Of a stretch of 12,082 bases of DNA, positions 5,223-11,500 are shown piece after piece. The stretch's first letter is position 1. Each line of letters begins with the position of its first letter. The position numbers were made by a program, and so were the translations under genes. This DNA comes from Gemmatimonadaceae bacterium (GTDB taxonomy: Bacteria > Gemmatimonadota > Gemmatimonadetes > Gemmatimonadales > Gemmatimonadaceae): assembly GCA_025451425.1 (NCBI GenBank), contig JANWKK010000197.1:1-12082 (forward strand). The letters run 5' to 3'. Under the pieces are notes generated by a model. The model was not told the DNA's origin. It did not search any database and worked only from the letters and a program-made list of their open reading frames with translations.

Positions 5223-6958
5223 TTTTCAATCAGCTCCATGAGCAGCTTGGTGGCCCGCGGATCGTTCTTGCGCGAGAGATAGTTGATTGCCATGCGACGC
5301 GTGTCGAGATCCGTACTGGTTCTTGCGATCTCGATCAGCTTGTCGGTTGCCTCGGGTTCCTTGCGTGACGCGAGCGCCGACAGGAGCTGCTCGCGCATCG
5401 AGCGGGAATCGGCGGCGTCGTAGAGTCGCCCGATGTCGTTTATGGGCAGATCCGAGCGGCTCAAGCGCTGCAACGCGTACGATCGGATCTGGGACGACTC
5501 GCTGGTATTGCGGACGATTCCAGTAAGCCAGTCCTGGTTGTCCTTGCCGCCGATGCGAGCGATTGCGCCGATGATCGCCATTTTCATGCGCTCGCTGTCC
5601 GCGCTGCGATACAACGAACGGAGATACGCCGCGTCGTCAGGCGTGCTCCGGTCCTTCTGGTACGCTTCGAGCACCTGCAAGCGGAGCGTTTCCGATGCAT
5701 CGCGACGCTCGAGCAAACCACGGAGACTCGTGCGAGCAGCAGGGCTCTCGGAGGACATGAGGGCGCGCACCGCGGCGCGCTGAATGCGTTCGTCGTCGGA
5801 GGTGCGAAGGATGTCCTCGAGGGCAGCGAGTCCAGCGTCGCCGGGCATGCGCGGCAGATACGAGACTGCCTCGGCGCGCACAGTCGGGTTTGGATCGTTC
5901 TTCGCGGCCGATATGAGAATCGACGTCGCGTCGGCGTCACCTCGTCGTGCGAGCATGAAGATGGCCCGGCGACGAAGCTCGACGAGACAATCTTCTCTGC
6001 GGTCGAGAATGCGCTTGAGAATTGGCATCGCGGCGGCGGCGTCCATCTGGCTCAAGGCGTTGAGCGCCTCGATGCGGACCATGAGATCTTCCTGATCACA
6101 TGAGGATCCTGCCTGACGAGCTCTCCGCTCTACGTCATCCGCGGCTCGATCATCACCGCGCATGGCCAGCGCGCCGCGAATTCGCGTGCGAAGTCCTTCG
6201 ACATCAGTGTTGTCGCTGCGTCCCCAACTACGAGTGCTGGAGGATGACCAGCCTTCGGCAATTCCGCGCAGCGCGCGGTCGGCCGCCATCAACTCCTCAG
6301 TTGTACCGATGCGATAGCGCGAGAATGCTTCGTAGTACGTGCTTACGTTCGCGTAGTTGGATTGCGGATACCGCCGCGTGAGATCATTGAAGAGCTGCGC
6401 CGCACGTCGATAGTCACCGCGGTTGAGCGCCTCTCGAGCGACGCGATAGAGGGAATCCGCCGGGTCGCCCTGCGCCCACGGGGCGGGCGGCCGTCGATTC
6501 AGGAATTCACCATCGAAGGAATCCGGCACCATCGTCGCGTCGGACCACGCCCGTGGCGCGAGGGCCGGCATCGGAGCCATCGACGGCGCCGGCTCGATGA
6601 AATCAAACGACCCTGCGCGTGGAGCCGTTAGGTCCCGATCGAACGCTCGCTCACGCAGCCGCTCTTGCTCCCGCTGGCGATCGAGTTGCGATTCTTGCCG
6701 CTCTTGCTGGCGTTCCTCGAGCTCCTGCTGGCGCTCGAGTTGAGCATCCTGCATCGCGCGTTGTCTCTGCGCGAGCTCGGCCTGCAGCTCATCGCTGCGC
6801 CACTGAAAGCTCTGAACCGCGCGGGGTGCACGCGCTGGACGTGGCGCGGTCTCGGCACGCGGTGGCGCCGGCGGGACGGTCGGCGTCCCTTGCGCGTGCA
6901 CCGGCCCGCTCGCGACCGCGGCCGCCATGATACAGGTCAATAGCGATAGGCACTTCAT
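5219..6958 (-). CDS. Secreted HEAT-repeat protein with coiled coil and TPR-like region
   Basis: The 579-residue protein has a signal peptide (MKCLSLLTCIMAAAVASG, cleavage after VHA at residue 22). A Pro/Ala-rich linker follows, then a highly charged Q/E/R coiled coil at about 54-107 (ELEERQQERQESQLDRQR). Residues 165-235 form a TPR-like pair (ADSLYRVAREALNRGDYRRAAQLFNDLTRRYPQS), resembling the YbgF/CpoB type of envelope TPR. HEAT repeats run from about 288 to 579, ending NDPRATKLLMELIEK. No enzyme motif is present, so a scaffold or sensor role in the periplasm is likely. The start is supported by GAGGAG (6968-6973 on the complement), 9 bases before the ATG. It follows the anti-sigma-like gene by 41 bases and overlaps the next HEAT gene by 4 bases. 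Confidence 0.88.
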   Translation of the reverse strand: MKCLSLLTCIMAAAVASGPVHAQGTPTVPPAPPRAETAPRPARAPRAVQSFQWRSDELQAELAQRQRAMQDAQLERQQELEERQQERQESQLDRQREQERLRERAFDRDLTAPRAGSFDFIEPAPSMAPMPALAPRAWSDATMVPDSFDGEFLNRRPPAPWAQGDPADSLYRVAREALNRGDYRRAAQLFNDLTRRYPQSNYANVSTYYEAFSRYRIGTTEELMAADRALRGIAEGWSSSSTRSWGRSDNTDVEGLRTRIRGALAMRGDDRAADDVERRARQAGSSCDQEDLMVRIEALNALSQMDAAAAMPILKRILDRREDCLVELRRRAIFMLARRGDADATSILISAAKNDPNPTVRAEAVSYLPRMPGDAGLAALEDILRTSDDERIQRAAVRALMSSESPAARTSLRGLLERRDASETLRLQVLEAYQKDRSTPDDAAYLRSLYRSADSERMKMAIIGAIARIGGKDNQDWLTGIVRNTSESSQIRSYALQRLSRSDLPINDIGRLYDAADSRSMREQLLSALASRKEPEATDKLIEIARTSTDLDTRRMAINYLSRKNDPRATKLLMELIEK

Positions 6959-6999
6959 TTCAATGATCTCCTCGAGTGCTCAGAGAGCGATAGTCGGTA

Positions 7000-7650
7000 T
7001 CAATCGTCGGCTGCGTACTCGGACGCAGCGGTGCGCAGCCGCGGGATCACGTCGCGCTGGTCGAGTGCCTGCCGAATGAGCTCCATCTCCGTCCGGCGTG
7101 ATGGATCGCGCCCCTTCTCCAATTGCACGACCTGCACGAGTACGAGCTCGAGGTCCTCGAGCAGATTGCGCAGCGCGGGATCGGATCCGGATTGCGAGTC
7201 GATCAACAGGCGTGTGGTGAGCAGCAAGTCGTTCGCGCGTTTTGTGAACGCTTCGTCGGGACGTGAGTTGTTGGTTTCTGCGGGCAGTGCGATGAGCAGA
7301 GCCGCCGCCTGGCCGAGGTACCGCGAGGTCGTTGGGTCGACGGGTTGCACGTCCGCGACGCGCGCCGGCTTGGACCGCATGAGCGTATCAGATTGGGGTA
7401 CGGCGGGCCCGGACTGGTTAGCGTGCGTGATGAATGACAGACGGCCGATGCCGACACCGATCAGGAGTGCAGCGGCGATGCGCAGCCACTGTGCATAAGG
7501 AGCCGGCCGGCGCATCACCGGAAAGGCCTGGGCTTCCACCGCAGTCCAGATCTCGTCGAGCGGTGTGTGTCGTTCGTCAGGCGGGCGATTGTAGGTGCGC
7601 GCCGCGTCTTCCAGCAACTCGTCGAAGCGGTCGCGGTTCTCGTCGGTCAT
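7000..7650 (-). CDS. Single-pass membrane protein, probable anti-sigma factor (no zinc motif)
   Basis: The 216-residue protein has a short cytoplasmic part (1-50: RFDELLEDAARTYNRPPDE...LDEIWTAVEAQ), one transmembrane helix at about 55-73 (WLRIAAALLIGVGIGRLSF), and a periplasmic part of about 140 residues that is mainly helical (LLLTTRLLID, RNLLEDLELVLVQVVQLE). It contains no cysteine, so it is not a zinc-binding (ZAS, HxxxCxxC) anti-sigma factor. The anti-sigma role is inferred from topology and position: its ATG overlaps the sigma stop (ATGA), and AAGGAG (complement of 7659-7664) lies 8 bases upstream. The cytoplasmic part is short for a sigma-binding domain, so an alternative role as a signalling partner of the HEAT proteins remains open. 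Confidence 0.75.
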   Translation of the reverse strand: MTDENRDRFDELLEDAARTYNRPPDERHTPLDEIWTAVEAQAFPVMRRPAPYAQWLRIAAALLIGVGIGRLSFITHANQSGPAVPQSDTLMRSKPARVADVQPVDPTTSRYLGQAAALLIALPAETNNSRPDEAFTKRANDLLLTTRLLIDSQSGSDPALRNLLEDLELVLVQVVQLEKGRDPSRRTEMELIRQALDQRDVIPRLRTAASEYAADD

Positions 7651-8234
7651 GACTCGTACTCCTTCGCGAACTCGGCGAGCGCAGCGCGGAGTTGCGCACG
7701 CGCCGCCGAGAGTCGGCTCTTGCAGGTTCCTTCGGCGACGCCGAGCGTCTCGGCGATCTCCGTGTGGGTGTAGCCTTCCAGGTCGTGCATGATCAGCGTG
7801 GTGCGATAGATCTCGGGCAGCGCGTCGATCGCTTTTGCGAGCCGCTCTCGGAGATCGGGATCGATTCGACGACTCCCGCTGGGAGCGGGCACCGCGTCGA
7901 GATCGCTGAGATCGGTTTCCCGTTCGCGAAGGCGGCGGACCTTCCGCATGGCGTTGGCGACGACAGTGACGGTGATGCGATGAATCCAGGTGGAGAAGGC
8001 GGCGTCGCCGCGGAAATCGGCGAGCCGGTGGAATGCACGAACGAACGTGTCCTGAGTGAACTCACGTGCGAGCTCCGCGTCGCCCGTTAGTCGATAGGCG
8101 AGTCGATAGACTCGGGGTGCATGGGCGTCGTAGAGCTCGCGCCCGGCAAGCCGGTCACCGGCGAGAACCCGGGCGATGAGCTCGGGTTCGTTCACCTTTG
8201 GGGTCGTCTGGAGGGCAAACGCGGTCCGTGTCAC
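7647..8234 (-). CDS. ECF-family RNA polymerase sigma factor
   Basis: Taking the GTG at 8232-8234 gives 195 residues, the normal length for an ECF factor. Sigma region 2 spans about 31-101 (LYDAHAPRVYRLAYRLTGD, FTQDTFVRAFHRLADFRG, FSTWIHRITVTVVANAMRK) and region 4 about 129-184 (LPEIYRTTLIMHDLEGYTHTEIAETLGVAEGTCKSRLSAARAQLR). Both are complete. It directs core polymerase to stress or envelope promoters and is expected to be held by the protein encoded just downstream. The open frame continues upstream to 8492, but that part has no sigma homology and crosses the divergent promoter region. An alternative start is GTG at 8193-8195 (182 residues); neither has a clear Shine-Dalgarno. It is the first gene of the HEAT operon. 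Confidence 0.93.
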   Translation of the reverse strand: MTRTAFALQTTPKVNEPELIARVLAGDRLAGRELYDAHAPRVYRLAYRLTGDAELAREFTQDTFVRAFHRLADFRGDAAFSTWIHRITVTVVANAMRKVRRLRERETDLSDLDAVPAPSGSRRIDPDLRERLAKAIDALPEIYRTTLIMHDLEGYTHTEIAETLGVAEGTCKSRLSAARAQLRAALAEFAKEYES

Positions 8235-8248
8235 GGTGCTCGAGGGGA

Positions 8249-8276
8249 TTAGATGCGCCTCAGGGGGAAAGCGTTC
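8249..8276 (-). promoter_or_regulatory. Candidate autoregulated ECF promoter of the sigma operon
   Basis: On the minus strand, GAAC (8276-8273) and TCTAA (8253-8249) are 19 bases apart, close to the RpoE-class arrangement of a GGAACTT -35 with a TCTAA-type -10. Transcription would start about 8 bases before the GTG at 8234, leaving a very short leader. ECF operons are often autoregulated. The evidence is sequence resemblance only. Confidence 0.35.
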
Positions 8277-8331
8277 GCTCGAGAGGCTGCCGGAGAATGA
8301 GGGCGGGCCGAAGGTCCGGGCAGGGGAGTGC

Positions 8332-8360
8332 TTGACGCGAAGTACTTTGTATCCTAAAGT
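8332..8360 (+). promoter_or_regulatory. Sigma-70-like promoter of the DUF4153 gene
   Basis: TTGACG (8332-8337) and TAAAGT (8355-8360) have the ideal 17-base spacing. Transcription would begin near 8367, about 40 bases before the ATG at 8407. The local AT-rich stretch (8339-8364) stands out in this GC-rich region. Confidence 0.65.
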
Positions 8361-8406
8361 GCAATGCGTCGTCTTTCCTCGAGCCACTTTTCCGAGAGTC
8401 AGGGTT

Positions 8407-10140
8407 ATGAGTTCAACCGCCGCATCCGTCGCCGCCGAGTCAGCCAGCCGTGAGCGTAGCGCGATAGCGCGCCGCCTCCTGCTCGATGCCATCGTGCTGG
8501 GCGGTCTGGCAGACGCGTTCCTTCATGACGGCTTCGGCATTGGTCTCCTTGCGTGGATGATCATCTTCGCGGCGACCTTCGTCCACATCAAACGACGGCA
8601 GGGCGGCCTCTCGCGAGAGCAAACCGGGTGGCTTGTGGCGGCGCTCTTCTTTGCTGGCAGCTTTGCCTGGCGCGACAGCGGGACACTTGGCTTCTACGAT
8701 TTCCTTGCGATGCTCACTGCGCTCGCGCTGCTCGGTGCCACCTCCGCAGCCGTGTCGCCCGTTCGCACCGTCCTCGGACAGCGGGTTCGCGACCTCGCAC
8801 ACGTCCTTGCGCGGAGCGCGGCGATGGTTGCAGCGGCGGTGTTCCTGCTGCTGGGTACGTGTGGGCTGGGTACCGGTGTTCAGGACTGGAGCAGCGGACG
8901 AACCAAATCCGTGGTCCGCGCAACGCTGATTGCGCTTCCATTGCTGCTTGTCTTCGGCGTGCTCCTCGGCTCCGCCGATCCAGTGTTTGGTTCTCTGTTC
9001 AAGCTTCCCAACATCGACTTCGGTACGGTCATCTCACATCTCGTAGTCGCCGGCTTCTTTACCTGGGTCGTGGCAGGTTGGTTGTATGGAGCGGTGCTCT
9101 ACGACCGGCCGTCTCCGCGTGTACGGGAGGGCATGCCGATCACGTTAGGCAGCCTCGACGTCACGATCGTGCTCGGTGGTCTTGTGGCGCTGTTCGGTTT
9201 GTTCGTGAGCGTGCAGATCGGGTGGCTCTTCGGGGGTGAGCGGCTTGTGCGCGCCACGACGGGTCTCGGATACGCGCAGTACGCACGACACGGGTTCTTC
9301 GAGCTGGTTTGGGTGTCGCTGCTCGTGCTACCCGTGCTGCTCGGGAGCCGGAGCGCACTTCGCGACGATGACGGAACAGCTGTGCGTCGCCACCGTCTGT
9401 TGTCCATTCCAGTCATCGCTCTCGTCGGCGGCATCATGGCATCGGCGCTCGGCCGAATGGGCCTGTACGTCCATTACTATGGGTTGAGCATGGACCGTCT
9501 GTTCGCGACTGTGTTCATGTTCTGGCTGGCGATCGTATTCGCGTGGTTCGGCGTGACCGTGCTCCGTGGACGGACTCGGGATTTCGCTGCGGGCATGACG
9601 ATCACGGGATTTCTCACGCTCGCCGCGCTGGGTTCGGTGAATCCGGAGGCCCTAGTCGCCCGCGTCAACATTTCTCGCGCGACGATCGCGCTCACGGTTG
9701 GCGACAGCATCAATACGTCAGCGGCTGCAAGCACCACTCGGCCGCCGAACACCGCCTCACCGATCGACTATGCGTACCTCACCTCGCGACTCACTGGCGA
9801 CGCTGTGGGCAACGTAGTTGGAGCGCTCGTCGCCAAGGCCGTATCGCCGATTGGTTCACCCGCACAATTGGCTGAGGTCAAAGCGCGGTGCGACGCAGTG
9901 CGGAGGCTGTTTGGTCGTTACGGCTCAGGGAAGTTCGGCTGGAATTTCCAAGGATACCACAACGACTGGCGTCGCTGGAACGTTGGCTCGAGCGACGCAT
10001 ACCGCGTGATGAAGGAGAACGAGCAGGCTTTGCGCGCGGTCACGTGTCTCGACGCGACCGGCGAGACGCCATTCGGCGATCGCGATCGGCGACCGGCGCG
10101 GCCGGGCGAGCAGGGGTACGTGGAGCCAGGTACGCACTGA
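8407..10140 (+). CDS. DUF4153 (DUF4173) domain polytopic membrane protein
   Basis: The ATG at 8407 gives 577 residues; it lies downstream of the predicted promoter with a weak AGGG upstream. The open frame extends back to 8176, but that part reads through the promoter and into the sigma gene's complement. About a dozen hydrophobic segments cover residues 25-420. Family signatures include LPLLLVFGVLLGSADPVFGSL, YARHGFFELVWVSLLVLP, YYGLSMDRLFATVFMFWLA and NPEALVARVNI. The last 140 residues are soluble and include YLTSRLTGDA and NDWRRWNVGSSDAYRVM; topology, not proven, would place them outside the cytoplasm. The family's function is not established. It is divergent from the ECF sigma operon and shares its control region, so it might be a membrane partner or target of that system. 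Confidence 0.88.
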   Translation: MSSTAASVAAESASRERSAIARRLLLDAIVLGGLADAFLHDGFGIGLLAWMIIFAATFVHIKRRQGGLSREQTGWLVAALFFAGSFAWRDSGTLGFYDFLAMLTALALLGATSAAVSPVRTVLGQRVRDLAHVLARSAAMVAAAVFLLLGTCGLGTGVQDWSSGRTKSVVRATLIALPLLLVFGVLLGSADPVFGSLFKLPNIDFGTVISHLVVAGFFTWVVAGWLYGAVLYDRPSPRVREGMPITLGSLDVTIVLGGLVALFGLFVSVQIGWLFGGERLVRATTGLGYAQYARHGFFELVWVSLLVLPVLLGSRSALRDDDGTAVRRHRLLSIPVIALVGGIMASALGRMGLYVHYYGLSMDRLFATVFMFWLAIVFAWFGVTVLRGRTRDFAAGMTITGFLTLAALGSVNPEALVARVNISRATIALTVGDSINTSAAASTTRPPNTASPIDYAYLTSRLTGDAVGNVVGALVAKAVSPIGSPAQLAEVKARCDAVRRLFGRYGSGKFGWNFQGYHNDWRRWNVGSSDAYRVMKENEQALRAVTCLDATGETPFGDRDRRPARPGEQGYVEPGTH

Positions 10141-10174
10141 CGGTCTGGTCTGGGGAGCGGAGCGATTGTAGCGT

Positions 10175-10957
10175 TTGGTCGTGACGTCGCCTCCTATCCC
10201 CGCGGGCTACATCGAGCACGCGCCGCCAGCGCCACTGCGCGAGTATGTGGAGTGTTTCTGGACACGAGGCGCGGCGCCGCCTAACGCGGCTGTTGAGCAC
10301 ATCATCCCCGACGGCTGCATCGACCTCGTTCTCGGCTACGGCAAACCATCCGGATCCGAGCGGCCGACCGCGACACTCGCGGTTGGCACGATGACGCGAC
10401 CTCTCGTGCTGGGCGCTGAAGACGGCCAGGCGCGCGCGTTCGTGGGCGTGAGGTTCTGGCCGGGGCGAGCGCTGCCTTTCCTTGGCGTCCCGGCAGCACA
10501 GCTTACCGATCTGCGCGTCGACATCGCCGATCTGTGGCCCGATCGGACGCCACTCGAGAGCCTCGACGGCCACGAGCCGACGACGGTTCGACACGCGTTC
10601 GAGAAATTACTCATGCAGCGGTTGGAACGCGCGCGACCGCTCGACAAAACGGTTGACGCGGCCGTCCGTGCCATACTCCGCGCTGGTGGTAATCTGTCCA
10701 TTGCGGCGCTCGCGCCGGCACTTGGTGTAACGCGCCAGCACCTCGCGCGCGCGTTCGCGCTGCACGTGGGAGTGCCTCCGAAGATGTTCGCCCGCGTTGC
10801 GCGTGTGCGGCGCGCACTCGCACGAGCGCGCGTGTCCGCCTCCCTGGATTGGGCGACCCTGGCGCTGGATGCAGGCTATTACGACCAGTCACATCTCGCT
10901 GGCGAGATCAAGGAGATCAGCGGCCGAACCCCGAGCGAGTGGGTTGCGTCTGCGTGA
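10175..10957 (+). CDS. AraC-family transcriptional regulator with DUF6597-like N-terminal domain
   Basis: The 260-residue protein has an N-terminal sensing domain (about 8-140) with YVECFWTRG, EHIIPDGCIDLVL and GVRFWPGRALPFLGVPAAQLTDL, the pattern of DUF6597. The C-terminal AraC-type double helix-turn-helix (about 155-257) includes LSIAALAPALGVTRQHLARAFALHVGVPPKMFARVARVRRAL and ends WATLALDAGYYDQSHLAGEIKEISGRTPSEW. The 'GYYDQSHL...F/IKE..G.TPSEW' ending is diagnostic. Its ligand is unknown. The start given is TTG at 10175, 12 bases after a GGAG (10159-10162); GTG at 10181 is an alternative. It follows the DUF4153 gene by 34 bases and precedes a VOC-family gene, a common partner for this regulator type, which suggests it controls that gene. 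Confidence 0.9.
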   Translation: MVVTSPPIPAGYIEHAPPAPLREYVECFWTRGAAPPNAAVEHIIPDGCIDLVLGYGKPSGSERPTATLAVGTMTRPLVLGAEDGQARAFVGVRFWPGRALPFLGVPAAQLTDLRVDIADLWPDRTPLESLDGHEPTTVRHAFEKLLMQRLERARPLDKTVDAAVRAILRAGGNLSIAALAPALGVTRQHLARAFALHVGVPPKMFARVARVRRALARARVSASLDWATLALDAGYYDQSHLAGEIKEISGRTPSEWVASA

Positions 10958-10961
10958 GAAT

Positions 10962-10988
10962 GGCCGACTCGACCTCGGTTCCTTTTTT
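10962..10988 (+). terminator. Weak terminator candidate after the AraC gene
   Basis: CCGA (10964-10967) and TCGG (10975-10978) pair around a 7-base loop, and two G-U pairs may extend the stem. Two bases later a run of six T follows (10983-10988). The stem is short, so termination would be partial at best. Confidence 0.3.
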
Positions 10989-10997
10989 CCAAGACTC

Positions 10998-11035
10998 GTG
11001 AGGTGGCTAAGCGCAGATTGGCCTCACCACTTTTT
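10998..11035 (+). terminator. Terminator or attenuator-like hairpin in the VOC gene leader
   Basis: GTGA (10998-11001) pairs with TCAC (11024-11027). Inside, GGCTAA (11005-11010) pairs with TTGGCC (11018-11023), with one G-U pair, a 3-base bulge and a 7-base loop. Three bases later comes TTTTT (11031-11035), and then the AAGGAG of the next gene almost at once. This position suggests partial read-through control between the AraC and VOC genes. Confidence 0.4.
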
Positions 11036-11052
11036 ACAAGGAGACTGCCGGT

Positions 11053-11463
11053 ATGACGCGGAGCGAGATGAACAAGCTGACGCCGCTGCTCACGGTCGAG
11101 TCGATCGAGCCATGCTTGCCGTTTTGGGTCGAGCGTTTGGGGTTCGCGCAGACGGTCGAAGTACCAGATGGAAATTCGCTGGGGTTCGTGATCCTTGCGA
11201 AGAATGGCGTCGAGATCATGTATCAGTCGCGCGCGAGCGTGGAGAAGGACATTCCGCCAATGGCGCGTGGGTCTGCGAGCGGTTTGCCGGCGATGGGACT
11301 GTTCATCGAGGTCGGGAATATCGACGAGGTGGAGCGCTCACTTGAAGGGATCGAGCATGTGATTCCGCGGCGGCGGACGTTCTATGGCATGGACGAGGTC
11401 GTCGTGCGAGAACCGGGCGGATATGTGGTCGTATTTGCGCAGCCCGTCGCGGCGAACGCATGA
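11053..11463 (+). CDS. VOC-family (glyoxalase/bleomycin-resistance-like) protein
   Basis: The 136-residue protein has the size and pattern of a single-domain VOC protein built from two beta-alpha-beta-beta-beta modules. The first module is LTPLLTVESIEPCLPFWVERLGF...GFVILAKNGVEIMYQ and the second is MGLFIEVGNIDEVERSLEG...VVVREPGGYVVVFAQP. Candidate metal-side acids are the Glu in NGVEIMYQ and in REPGG, but the usual first histidine ligand is absent, so it may not be a metal enzyme; binding of a small hydrophobic or electrophilic compound is possible. The start is well supported: AAGGAG at 11038-11043, 9 bases upstream of the ATG. An internal ATG at 11077 is less likely. It follows the AraC gene and may be its target. 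Confidence 0.85.
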   Translation: MTRSEMNKLTPLLTVESIEPCLPFWVERLGFAQTVEVPDGNSLGFVILAKNGVEIMYQSRASVEKDIPPMARGSASGLPAMGLFIEVGNIDEVERSLEGIEHVIPRRRTFYGMDEVVVREPGGYVVVFAQPVAANA

Positions 11464-11465
11464 TG

Positions 11466-11500
11466 CGTGGACCGTGGAGCGTGCCGCGTGGAGCGTAGCG
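11466..11500 (+). repeat. Degenerate 7-bp tandem repeat at the permease start
   Basis: Five consecutive units are visible: CGTGGAC, CGTGGAG, CGTGCCG, CGTGGAG and CGTAGCG. Unit 2 supplies the GGAG (11476-11479) and unit 4 supplies the GTG start (11488) of the permease. It occupies almost the whole gap after the VOC stop codon. Confidence 0.75.

Noticed and set aside
8176..8406. N-terminal extension of the DUF4153 frame back to 8176
   Set aside because: It would pass through the plus-strand promoter at 8332-8360 and read antisense to the sigma gene. The translation is not hydrophobic or family-like before residue M at 8407.
8235..8492. N-terminal extension of the sigma factor frame up to 8492
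   Set aside because: The extra 86 residues have no sigma homology, cross both candidate promoters and overlap the start of the divergent DUF4153 gene. The remaining 195 residues are a complete ECF factor.
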